The notes under the pieces: generated by a model
Database searches by the model: none
What the model saw: only the letters and a program-made list of their open reading frames with translations
What the model was told of the DNA's origin: nothing
In this document: one piece after another, positions 45,419-55,622 of the stretch
Layout: each line of letters begins with the position of its first letter
Position numbering within the stretch: position 1 is the stretch's first letter
Assembly: GCA_030867875.1 (NCBI GenBank)
Contig: JAOWCC010001634.1
Span: 97,567,321-97,631,320, forward strand
Length of the DNA: 64,000 nt
Source of the DNA: Actinernus sp. WN-2022
Taxonomy: Eukaryota; Cnidaria; Anthozoa; Actiniaria; Actinernidae
Direction of reading: 5' to 3'
Made by a program: the position numbers and the translations under genes

Positions 45419-46117
45419 TCACCCTCTCGTGTCATCAGACGTATGGAGAAGGGTGTGGTGCTCCTTTCCGCATCCTCGCATCCTACAGGTGAAATATTTC
45501 GGACAGCTGTCAGCGAAGTGGTCAAAACCCAAACACTTTCGACAAAGCTTGTGCTCTTTAACAATTTTGAAGCGGTCCCCTACTGCAGAGCTTCTAAATG
45601 TCTTGCATCTCCAAATAATAGCATGGTCGTCAGCACATTGGGGACACCTCCGGCGGGTTACTATCTTGTCATCGGTCTTCCGCTTATTCTGTTCGCCGAC
45701 GCTTTCGGTCGCTAAAGTAGTCACCTTGTTGGCCTGTTGTCTGTTCCCTTGAGGTTGCTTATCAGCCTGGGTTTGCGCTTTCAGCTCCTTGCCGAACCGA
45801 TTGTTTATTCTGTCTGCTATTCTTCTGACGAACTTGGTGAAGTCAGCGTACTCTACGCATCCATTACATAGGATCAAATCACCCGCACGTTCAGCCCACT
45901 TCCGCTTCAGGCTGTTTTCCGGAAGCTTCTTCATGAGAGTGACTACTGTTTCTTCTTTCTCAAGTTTGTTGTAGTAAGTCGGCCCTAGACTTTTCAAGGC
46001 TCTTCCTGAATCCTCTAGTCTTTGGGCAAATTCTAGGAGAGAATTAGTGTCCCGTCGTACTTGAGTTTTAATCAGTCTCTTGAGGTGCGCCTCGGCAATT
46101 ATAATGTGGTCGCCCAA
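45419..46117 (-). pseudogene. BEL Gag C-terminal half with zinc knuckles
   Basis: Contains the Gag core IIIAEAHLKRLIKTQVRRDT, a Lys/Gln-rich segment, then cysteine-rich RCPQCADDHAIIWRCKTF and CRKCLGFDHFADSC, zinc-binding nucleocapsid motifs, plus a further MRGCGKEHHTLLH motif. Ends TGA at 45419. Joined to the N-terminal half by a frameshift near 46120. Confidence 0.85.
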
Positions 46118-46154
46118 AGTTCCACGTCAGTGTGTCCCATGCCTTGGGGTATTT

Positions 46155-47501
46155 CTAACCCTCAGGTAGGCTCATACATCCTCTGATCGCCTCTCTGGCC
46201 TTTCCTTGGCATTGTGCAATCAAGTGTGTCAACCTATGAGATTCCTTGCTCACCTGGTCCTCGACATTGTCTTTAAAGTTAGTTCTGAAGAGAGCAAAGT
46301 CTAGCGGGTCTCCACTGAACTTCATTAGCTCTAACCTTGGGATGGAAGGACCCTGACTAATTGCATCTGCCACCACTAACCAAGGTTGGCCGTCATACGC
46401 CTGTCGCTCCGTCACCCAAGCACTTGCTTCTGATTTGGGTCTCAGGGGCGTTTCTTGCAGCTGAGCATCCACCTTTGACCTTGCGTAAGAATCGTACGAC
46501 AAGGCATCTACTTCCTGTTTAAATCTTATATGCGGTTCTCGTCTTACAGCGTCTGCTTCTTGCTTAAGCAATCTAGGGTACTGAGCGCGCAGTAAGCCAT
46601 CCACTTCCGGTCTGGAGCCAACGAGCAAATCACGTGGAAGAGTGTCCACTTCCGGTTTGGATGCAACGAGCAAATCACGTGGAAGAGTGTCTACTTCCGG
46701 TTTGGATGCAACGAGCAAATCACGTGGAAGAGTGTCTACTTCCGGTTTGGATGCAACGAGCAAATCACGTGGAAGAGGGTCTACTTCCAGTTTGGATGGT
46801 TCGTGACCCAATCGTGCATTCGAGCTTGGTTCGTCTTCCCGGAAACGTTCCCACGTGACGATCGACATCGACGAAGAGCCTTTGTCCGACAGCATTAAAG
46901 CAGCTTCCGCCTTTCGAACAGAACTCTCTGCCTCCAGGAGCTCCAGTTCCCGCTGTTTCTGTCGATGTCTCTCTTTGCTCAGTCGCTCCTCCTCGTCCAG
47001 TTGCCACTGTATCTCCTGTCTTTTCTTCACATGCTCGAGTTCCAACCTTGCTTCTTCCAGTTGCCATCTAGCTCTCACACTACTTTTGTCAGAACCGGCT
47101 CTGGATGCTTTGAGACTCTCGGCTTTACTTGTTCCCGACCCATTGGACTTAGTACTCTTTCTGTCACGCGAATTCTCTGTCACGTATCTCGCAACCTGAC
47201 TGTCGAGGGTATTCATCAGCTCTAATTGAATCGCATATCCACAATCCATCAAAGCTCGTTTTTCTTCATCTTGCTCTTGAAGCATACAGGCCTCATGTAT
47301 GTTCACAAACTTACGGAATGCTTCTACGCACTTCTTACGATGCTCTCTAACTATGAACAAATCCTGTTCCGTCCCTAGAACCACCCCAAGGCTCCTCATT
47401 CGCTTCGTGACTTCTCCTAGAGGACCTGCCCTGCATCGTTTCAACCTTGTGAAGTCCGCTTCGGTCTGCGTCTCTGTTGCTTCCTCTTCCCTCGCAGCCA
47501 T
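46155..47501 (-). pseudogene. BEL Gag N-terminal half (coiled coil, 15-residue repeats, DUF1759)
   Basis: ATG at 47501, 17 nt after the 5' LTR. Residues about 130-215 are a long charged coiled coil (E/R/Q-rich). Residues about 234-295 hold four copies of a KPEVDTLPRDLLVAS repeat. The DUF1759 domain then starts at IPRLELMKFSGDPLDFALFR. An in-frame TAG at 46155-46157 ends it. This is the particle-forming part of the polyprotein. Confidence 0.85.
46635..46799 (-). repeat. 45-bp in-frame tandem repeat inside BEL Gag
   Basis: Units of exactly 45 bases (46635, 46680, 46725, 46770) encode 15-residue repeats. The middle copies are almost identical at DNA level, suggesting recent expansion by slippage or unequal exchange during reverse transcription. 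Confidence 0.9.
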
Positions 47502-47518
47502 ACAACGTCTTTGAATGA

Positions 47519-47939
47519 TGTAGAGTTAGCCAATCTGTGTCTTTTACATGCGTATTTTATTTACCAACAAACGACGATTCACTAGAAAATTACACAGAAC
47601 AGACATGGATTAACATACTGATAAATCTAAACGAGCAAAAATTACAATCAAAAACAGTACGGTACTTACAAGACGTTGATTTCCACTGTAGGCTAACCCT
47701 GATCACTGATTTCAAAACTTATTGCCGCTAGGTTTATACAGTCTGAGTTTACAATGGCACAACAGCACAGTATGAATAATTACATCAGAGCCCATTCATT
47801 GAGGCGATCAAAGTCATGCTCAATTGTACCTGGTTATGTAATAGAGTTATGTAATATAGTTATGTAATAGCTTCACTCGTTAGAGAAACCTTAAGCCCGT
47901 CCCTCTTGGGACATGAGACAAAAGACATGCGATCTTAAA
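47519..47939 (-). repeat. BEL 5' LTR
   Basis: 421 bp, aligned without gaps to the 3' LTR with about 11 substitutions. The terminal TG of the minus strand is TT here (one substitution at 47938). The plus-strand right flank is the target repeat GACTT then GCTACAAGTCGACC. Confidence 0.92.
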
Positions 47940-48305
47940 GACTTGCTACAAGTCGACCTCTTTTCCTCTGAGCCCCTTTGAACGAGCGCGATGCGCGAGT
48001 TGAAGCGAGCGACGAGAATCGAAGGCGAGAAATTAAAATATTGTTTTAAGAGAAGCGAAGGCGGGAAATGAAAATCTCGTAAGCGAAGGCGGGAAATGAA
48101 AATCTCGTTTTAAGGGACTTTGAGAAAGTCTAAATGGCAGCCTGAACAGGCTAATTCTCCTGATTGCAGAACACCCTGCCTCTTCGGGAATGTGTGGTTA
48201 GAGCTTGTTAAAATGGTTGGGTAAGCTTTGTATGGAAACAATGGAAAATGAATTATTAATAAGTGCATTCCTGAAGTGGCAGGGTATTCTGCAGTTGCTC
48301 CATTT
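47940..48305. repeat. R1 repeat, right piece of the BEL-interrupted copy
   Basis: Matches 53088-53465, including GCGAGCGACGAGAA and three GCGAAGGCGGGAAATGAAAA units. It is cut at GCTCCATTT, where the second 303-bp repeat begins. Confidence 0.88.
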
Positions 48306-48603
48306 ATATAGCGCAAATTCTATATGAATATATTTAAATGCGCTTCACAAGGTTATTTTTGTGATACGGACGCTATTGTGGTGCAATGTGCTGCAAATAC
48401 ATAATGCAATGTTAGAGAATGTGATATTAAACCCGGTTTTAAGCAAGATTTATTTACGGTAATCAAAAAATAAACGAGACTTACCTGTAAGTTGAAGTTT
48501 GAGTGGGATTCTCCCGAATCATTGGAGCTCAGAGGGATCACATGAGATTGAAATGCGCCTGCGCGTGCCCAGAGATTAAAGAACACACAGGTATCAGCAA
48601 AAA
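48301..48603 (-). repeat. 303-bp SINE-like repeat, copy 2
   Basis: Same length and orientation as 40307-40609 with only scattered differences. Its 5' half forms the left arm of the hairpin described next. Confidence 0.8.
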
Positions 48604-48706
48604 GTATCCCAACTGGGAGAGCATAAAGGAGGGCATGTGATCCCTCTGAGCTCCAATGATTCGGGAGTATCCCACTCAAACTTCAACTTACAGGTAAGTC
48701 TCGTTT
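48472..48706. repeat. Foldback with 73-bp arms
   Basis: 48472-48544 and 48634-48706 are reverse complements over 73 bases with about one mismatch. Each arm contains CTTACCTGTAAG or CTTACAGGTAAG, which reads as a splice-donor-like AGGTAAG or ACCTGTAAG on opposite strands. The right arm is missing from the 40.3-kb copy. Confidence 0.85.
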
Positions 48707-48709
48707 AAG

Positions 48710-49560
48710 TTTTGATTCTCTCTCGTCATTCAGTCAGCGGATCACATCAAATTTCAAAGCTGCTGACGACTGTGTGAAAACATAAGTCGAACTTACGCCA
48801 GGAGAACAACGAAGTGATTTGAATCTGCATGCAGGTGCTGCGATGATCGATTCCGAATGGTGTATGAAACAATGGCACAGCGGAGTGTCAAATTCACTGG
48901 GTAGGGGACGGTCTACTGTTTGTCGCCTCGTTGCAGCACAGGTCGACGTGAACATCTGCGAAGCTCGAGAACTGCAAATTCGTGGCATTTTTATCCGGTT
49001 AGAGTAAACCAGTGAAAGGGAAGCTGAGTGTGGTGAAGGACCTGTCAATGGGCAACCGTTATTTGAAGGAATTTTGGCGATGTATGGGATTTTTATACGA
49101 ATTGGAGGCGATTTTCTGCACCTGATCGGCGTACAGTTTGCTACCTTCCCAATAATTATAATAAGGGAAGGAAATTTACTGTAACTCCCTCAGGCTTGAA
49201 ACTTCACAGAAACTGAAAGAAATACACAAAAGACAAGTAAGAATATTTTGACGATTTATTGAATTTTATTTGAGAGCAAACGGACATTCGAACTAAAACT
49301 CGATACATTTACTGTAATTTCAAATATCGCCAGAAATAACCGTTACGCATAATGAGCCTGGGGTACCTGTGCTTCCTATGCTCCATTGAAGTCTTGTCTG
49401 AAGTCATTTGAAATGTCGGACCTCAAAACAAAGATTATACGTCGAAAGTTCTTTCCTCTGGACACGAAACGTTCGCTCTTGACGAACGCAAGCTATACAC
49501 TGGGCACGTTCAGGCGCATTACGATCTCATGTGATCCGCTGAGAAAATGATGATGGAGAA
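48710..49560. repeat. Foldback-like segment, loosely defined
   Basis: The left end GTCATTCAGTCAGCGGATCACAT (near 48726) and the right end ATGTGATCCGCTGAGAAAATGATGATGG (near 49529) are imperfect inverted repeats. GGGCACGTTCAGGCGCATTA near 49504 resembles part of the 303-bp repeat. No coding signal in between is convincing. Confidence 0.4.
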
Positions 49561-49795
49561 TTCCACATTTTATTATACTACTTTAATGTGGCTTATTTTC
49601 ACAATGGCAAGGATTTTTTCATTGCATGCAATAACATTTTCATTTCATAAATCATTAGGAAGCATTATATCCCTGGTTTATTGATGTGAAATTGCCGTGA
49701 ACGAACAAAGAAAACCGAACCATGTGAAAAATAGATTTAATTTTAATTGTCGCTATTAAAATGCTGTACTCTTGGCAATAGCAAAACTAACGATA

Positions 49796-50045
49796 GATAG
49801 TCTCCAGGGCCTATATATGGGTTCTACAGTACTATATCCACAATGTTCACAAAAAATAAATATGAATAGTCTCCAGGGCCTATATATGGGATTCTACAGT
49901 ACTATATCCACAATGTTCACAAAAAATAAATATGAATAGTCTCCAGGGCCTATATATGGGATTCTACAGTACTATATCCACAATGTTCACAAAAAATAAA
50001 TATGAATAGTCTCCAGGGCCTATATGGGTTCTACAGTAATCTATC
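49796..50045. repeat. 69-70-bp tandem repeat, about 3.6 copies
   Basis: ATAGTCTCCAGGGCCTATAT starts at about 49797, 49866, 49936 and 50006. Copies two and three are nearly identical. Confidence 0.92.
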
Positions 50046-50057
50046 TACGAGTTCACC

Positions 50058-50297
50058 ATAGAGGTAATCGGCTAACGCTGTTGCCACCCATGCCAATTCA
50101 GATCATGTGATATAAACAGATGCTACTCTGGGGAATTTTTCCTTTTTCATTGTAATCATAATGCAATCATGCCTATCTAAATAAAATTAAATTTCAAAGA
50201 GTCAATTCTCCAAAGTAATGTGTGTTTACATCACATGATCCTTGATCGTTCAGGGACTTCATGTTGGGTGGCAACAGCGTTAGCCGATTACCTCTAT
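50058..50297. mobile_element. 240-bp MITE with perfect 33-bp terminal inverted repeats
   Basis: 50058-50090 (ATAGAGGTAATCGGCTAACG...) and 50265-50297 are perfect reverse complements. A second inner inverted pair is GATCATGTGAT / ATCACATGATC. No clear target duplication was found. Confidence 0.85.
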
Positions 50298-50670
50298 TGC
50301 TGCCTATGTTTTTGTTAAGCACTACTGAATTATACTAAACAATAGATAGCAATACTTAAGTCTGCAAATGCAGGTAGATGGATTAAACTGGAAGTACACT
50401 CAAGGTTTAACCAGCCGCACTGGAGTTTGGTAACAATGGCACAGGCTAGTTGAACATTTTTGATTAGTATACCACACCAGTGAATATCACTTTTCGCGCG
50501 CTCTGATTGGCTACTCAAACTGTGAATATGATTTCATATTCACCTCCGAGCAAAGCAGCGATCATCTCGCGCAGGTTTTTGTCCATTTGAGAGAAAATAA
50601 AATAACTATTTGGTGCTGGCTATTCACCTGAAGTGTGGTATATACTAAAACAATTATTCACCTCAGTGTT

Positions 50671-50733
50671 GGTGAATAGTGGTGGATATTTACCTCGCCA
50701 AAGCGGCTCGGTAAATATCCACCACTATTCACC
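50671..50733. repeat. Perfect 24-bp inverted repeat within a palindromic MITE-like block (about 50465-50760)
   Basis: GGTGAATAGTGGTGGATATT and onward (50671-50694) pairs exactly with 50710-50733 across a 15-base loop; weaker pairing extends outward through ATTATTCACC / GATGAATAA. ATTCACCTC repeats also occur at 50537 and 50655. An NF-Y-like CTGATTGGCT is near 50503. Confidence 0.8.
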
Positions 50734-50761
50734 TCCACTTCGATGAATAACTGTTAAATAT

Positions 50762-50868
50762 TTCCTGATAGTTTCTTAACCCAAGGCAGGTGGTGTGGAA
50801 ATGTTTTTCTCCGATATCAGTCACATTAACCCAACCGGCAAACACACAAATACCAAGATGTATGTCAC
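50762..50868. repeat. R1 repeat copy 1, leading segment
   Basis: CCTGATAGTTTCTTAACCCA to TGTATGTCAC matches 54185-54292. The copy is interrupted here by the LINE and resumes at 52699. Confidence 0.85.
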
Positions 50869-52697
50869 AAGATTCAAGATTCAAGATTAATTTATTTGCA
50901 CATAATTACAATCATCGGTCATTATCTTACATTAACATATAAATATACATATATAAAAAATAAGTGGAAAAAAAGAATAGGTATGTTTAGAAAAATGTGC
51001 GTAGTGGCCAAAGTAGCAATGGCTTTCGAGTTGGCCACTACATTGATAAAACTAAACGAGGAGAGAAATAGACATAGCTAATAAATAATAATAAAGAATA
51101 GTATGAAGTGACATTTTAAATAAATTCATGTAGTTATGTATAGATTTTGAAGGACATTACATTATTGTTTGATCTTATCTTAGAAAAAAAAGAGAATAAA
51201 AATTTCAATATAAGTAGCTGATTTGTATATATTTGTCTTGCATATATAAGGCACACATTTTAATATTATGACTGTTTATCTTGTAAAAACTGTATGTACT
51301 GCTTCTTAAAGCTGGTTTTGGGCAAGGTTTTAATAGTAAGGGTATTGATTCCCAGATTCTTGATGAAATTGCTTTGAATCGTGATAAACCATAGTTAGTT
51401 CTGGAGGCTGGCCTGTACAAATTTTGGTTTGCTGCATATCTGGTGTTGTAGTTATGGATATCTTTAGCAGAAGTAATTAGCTCAAGGAAGGCAGGTGGGA
51501 TATTTTGTTTATCATATTGTATTTTATGTATAAGGGAGGACATTTTAAGGTTAAAGATATTTCCCAGATTTAAAATTTCTAACATTTTGTAATATGGGGT
51601 GGCATTTTCAAGTTTGTTGGCAAAGAACATTTGACGAATATATTTATTTTGCTTAGTCTCAATTCTTTTTAGTCTAGTTTGGGTTGCAGTACCCCATCTC
51701 ATAAGTCCATAGTTCAAATAGGGGTAAATAAATGTGTAGTATAATTGTTTCAATATATTGAAGGGTACATAGTATTTTAACTTTGATATAATTCCTACAT
51801 TCTTTGCTATTTTACTGCTTATATGTTTAACTTGAGCATCCCATTGTAAGTTTTCATCAATAAACACTCCTAAATATTTAATCTGTGTTTTTTGTTCTAT
51901 ATTGCATGAGGTTATTTTTATACTAGCTTTTTTCTTTGGGGAAGTTATAAGCATATAGTTTATTGAAAGTTTATTTACTGAGCAATACTTTAGCACATTG
52001 TTTAGTTCCTCATTTACAACTGTTTCCAAATCATTTAGATTATCTGATGAATAAAATATATTTGTATCATCTGCAAATATTCATTTATATACAATAAGAA
52101 TAATAGGGTACCTAGGGTGGAACTGTGGGATGCCACATATTATATTTCGTAAACTTGATTCAGAATTATTAACTTTAACATATTGCTTACGGTCACTTAG
52201 ATAGCTTGAAAACCATGCATTAGGAAGTCCACGAATACCATACTTATACAATTTTGCTAACAGTATTTCATGATTAATGGTGTCAAATGCTTTAGAAAAG
52301 TCCCCAAAAATACCACATTTTTTTTTCATCTATTGCTGTCTTAAATTTTTCTATTGTTTCTAAAATAGCATATTCAGTCGAGTAGCCCTTTCTAAAGCCA
52401 AATTGATAGTTGTATAATATATTATGCTTTTCAATGAAAAAGATTAATTGGTTATAGACTAAGCGTTCTAAGACTTTACAAAATGGGGAGATAATAGCAA
52501 TGGGGCGGTAATTCCCTAATTCAGTAACAATATCTCTCTTATATATAGGGGTTACTCTAGAAATTTAAAAAAATTCAGGAACTATGCCAGTTGAAATAGA
52601 CTCATTGTATAGTTGTGTAAAAGGGGAAGATAGTGAGGCACTTGCAAGTTTGATTAATTTTATTGGGATATCAATATATGCCGTATTTGCAAATACG
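50869..52697 (-). mobile_element. 5'-truncated LINE inserted in R1 copy 1
   Basis: The other R1 copy is uninterrupted at this point (TATGTCAC...GCTAGTCAGC, 54285-54310), which defines the inserted DNA. On the minus strand the 3' end is AATTAATCTTGAATCTTGAATCTTG, a short heptamer tail. Eight bases of the target (ATTAGACA) are missing. The 5' junction is the palindrome GCCGTATTTGCAAATACGGC (52681-52700 region). Same LINE family as 9073-10200. Confidence 0.8.
51205..52650 (-). pseudogene. LINE ORF2 reverse transcriptase, frameshifted
   Basis: Minus-strand blocks in order: GNYRPIAIISPFCKVLERLV and FGFRKGYSTEYAIL (about 52530-52370), a frameshift in an A-run near 52325, then FGDFSKAFDTINHEILL, GIPQ with a damaged GSILGP block and a frame change, then FADD (52077-52066) and the thumb and tail KYLGVFIDENLQW, YTFIYPYLNYG and HNYNTRYAANQNLY, stopping at 51205. 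The endonuclease is missing. Confidence 0.85.
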
Positions 52698-52698
52698 G

Positions 52699-54184
52699 CT
52701 AGTCAGCTTAATTAGTTCACCAATCGTTGGATTTGGTTATAAAGTTAAAATAAAAAGCATCAACTCCAGCAGTACCATCACTTACCATCTGTTATGGGCT
52801 GACACAACAGTTTGTCGATACTTCTGAATATACTCCACCAGAGAATATAGCCCCAAGACCTCTTCCTGGGAATTACCAGAACTAAAACACAGCAACTATT
52901 CCACACTGAAAGGTTTGTAACTGAAGATACTATATTTTCATTGATATTTTTGCACCGAAAATGGCTCCATGTGGGCGTGAGAGGGTTCAGGATCTTGGGG
53001 AAATTAGGATTATCATAAATAGGACGCCTTCCCTTTTAACCATAGTCAAAGAGTTTTACCTGTTCTTCGGGTTGAATAGCAGCTATAGACTTGCTACAAG
53101 TCGACCTCTTTTCCTCTGAGCCTCTTAGAACGAGCGCGATGCGCGAGTTGAAGCGAGCGACGAGAAGCGAAGGCGGGAAATGAAAACATTGTTTTAAGAG
53201 AAGCGAAGGCGGGAAATGGAAATCTCATTAAGCGAAGGCGGGAAATGAAAATCTCGTTTTAAGAGACTTTGAGAAAGTCTAAATGACAGCCTAAACAGGC
53301 TAATTCTCCTGATTGGCTTAATTGCAGAACACCCTGCCTCTTCAGGAATATGTGGTTAGAGTTTGTTAAAATGGTTGGGTAAGCTGTGTATGGAAACAAT
53401 GGAAAATGAACTATTAATAAGTGCATTCCTGAAGTGGCAGGGTATTCTACAGTCGCTCCATTTTAGCGGGTCAGCGACGGCACGGCAAACGAAAAAAAGG
53501 CTTATCTTAACTTCCCTGGCTTGTTCCTGGCAGTATATTTAACTACGGTGTCGACTCCAAATAGTGTTCTGGTTTATTGCTTTCATATACCTTATTAGCT
53601 TATACCGTTTGTCAGTTTTCCTCTCGTCGTCTGTCCCTTGCCTCGCCTAGCTTGTCTCGGCATCCAATCGGCTGTTCAGTAGCATTTCGCAATTTCTCAT
53701 CTCTTGTTCTTCACCGTGTTTCTATTTTTGGCCCTGCTGTTAATTCGTCCGTTGTTTTTACGGTCAGTTTTCCGTTTGCCTTTCTGCAGTTCGCCATTTC
53801 GCTCATGGCAGCCCTTTATTCTTGCAGTTAGTCGATTTACATGTATGTGTATGTATATTTCCATCTTTGGTTTGATTGCTTTTCGTATTTTGTGTTATGC
53901 GTGTCAGTTCGGACGGCTATCTTAGTTCACAGTTGTCAGTATATATTTGCGCCCTGTTACAGTTTATTATTGCTTTACTTGTCTTTTTTAGCTTACAATT
54001 TGCCAGCTGCGTACCACAGTTTTCTTCGGTTAATTACTTTATTGCTTCGCTCTTATTCATTGCCTGCACCGCCTTTAGTTAGTTTAGTTTGTGAGCTTTT
54101 TTGTTGTTCACAGTTTCCTCTACACACCTTGATATTATGTATTACTTTGGAGTTTGGCTAGTTGAACATTATTGAATCAAGATT
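52699..54184. repeat. R1 repeat copy 1, main segment
   Basis: Direct repeat of 54302 onward. Contains the empty BEL target CTATAGACTTGCTACAAG (53084-53101) and the GCGAAGGCGGGAAATGAAAA units (53168-53255). Its end abuts the beginning of copy 2 at 54184/54185, so the two copies are in tandem. Hydrophobic ORFs in the pyrimidine-rich second half are not conserved in frame between copies. No element class is recognised. Confidence 0.8.
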
Positions 54185-55570
54185 CCTGATAGTTCCTTAA
54201 CCCACATGCAAGGTGGTGTGGACATGTTTTCTCCGATATCCGATATTCACATTAACCCAACCGGCGAACACAAATGCCAAGATGTATGTCACATTAGACA
54301 GCTAGTCAGCTTAATTAGTTCATCAATCGTTGGATTTGGTTATAATAAAGGTTAGGGTTAGGTTAGGTTGGATTTGCAATTGGTTATAATGTTAAAACAC
54401 AAAGCATCAACTCCCGCTGTAACTTACCATCTGTTCTGAAACATATCAGGTGACTCAGGGGTGACATATTAACAACAGTTGGTCGATATTTCTGAACATT
54501 CTCCACGAGAAAGACCCAAGACCTCGCCCTGATAATTACCAGAACTCAAACACAGCAACTATACAACAATGAAAGGTTCGTAACTGAATATACTATTTTC
54601 ATTGATATTTTTAACCGAAAATGGCTCCACACGGGCATGAGATAGCACAAACCCCCTTAGAGGGTTCAGGACCTTGGCGAAATTAGGATTAGCATAAACA
54701 GGGCCCTTCCCTTTTAACCACAGCGAAAGAGTTTTACCTGTTCTTCGGGCTGAATAGCAGCCTGAACAGGCTAATTAATGTTGTGCCGCTACTACTGGCG
54801 GCAGCACGAGGAACATCTACAGAAACTTCAGCAACGGCACAGGAAACGAAACAAGGCTTATCTTAACTTTCCTGGCTTGTTCCTGGCAGTATATTTTACT
54901 GCGGTGTTGACTCCAAGTAGCGTTCTGGTTTATTGCTTGCATATAGCGTGTTAGTTTATACGGTTTCTCAGTTTACCTCTCGTCGATTGTCGTTTACCTC
55001 GCCTAGCTTGTCATCGCTCGCTGTTAGCATTTCGCAATTTCTCACCTCCTGTTCTTCACCGTGTCTCTATTTATGGCCCTTTTGTTAATTCGTATTTTGT
55101 GTTATGCGTCTCAGTTCGGACGGCTGTCTTATGTTTTACAGTTGTCAGTATGTATTTGCGCCCTGTTACAGTTTATTATTGCTTTACTTTTAACTTATAA
55201 TTTGCCTGCGTACCACAGTTTTCTTCGGTTAATTACTTCATTGCTTCGCTCTTATTCATTGCCTGCACCGCCTTTAGTTAGTTTAGTTTGTGAGCTTTTT
55301 TGTTGTTATGAATTTTTCTCCTTTGTTTATTTTTTTTTTCTTTTTACTTACTTCTGTCTTATATCTTCTCCTATTTGTTCGCGGTGTATTAGTTCACACG
55401 GCTATCTTATATCATGGTTCGTCGGTTTTTCTTACTGGCCCTAGATTGGCTTTTCTACTAGGTTTTCATAGGTGTACTTTGTATATTTATATTACAACTC
55501 ACTTATAATTTATGTTGTTCACAGTTTCTTCTACACGCGTTGTTATTATTTATTACTTTCACCAAATTAG
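54185..55570. repeat. R1 repeat copy 2
   Basis: Follows copy 1 head to tail. Compared with copy 1 it lacks the segment equivalent to 53081-53287 (junction at GAATAGCAGCCTGAACAGGC) and has about 200 extra bases at 55307-55512, between two TTGTTGTT/TGTTGTTCACAG matches. Confidence 0.78.
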
Positions 55571-55622
55571 TTTGTCCTATTCGCCGGCTGGCATTCCTCT
55601 CTTCGTTTAAGTTTAGTCTGTC

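Larger units (their letters stand above)
40839..47939 (-). mobile_element. Full-length BEL/Pao LTR retrotransposon (7.1 kb) with 5-bp target duplication
   Basis: Two 421-bp LTRs (40839-41259 and 47519-47939) flank Gag, protease, RT, RNase H and integrase in BEL/Pao order on the minus strand. GACTT lies outside both ends (40834-40838, 47940-47944). The uninterrupted target is visible in a paralogous R1 copy (GACTT at 53088-53092, flanked by CTATA and GCTACAAG). About 11 of 421 LTR positions differ, so the insertion is not recent. At least five in-frame stops and two frameshifts inactivate the polyprotein. Only 17 nt separate the 5' LTR from the Gag ATG, and no standard TGG primer-binding site is seen there. 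Confidence 0.92.

Noticed and set aside
53577..55508. Hydrophobic ORFs in R1 copies 1 and 2 as possible membrane-protein genes
   Set aside because: The frames are not conserved between the copies; an indel shifts them, and the sequence is pyrimidine-rich repeat DNA.
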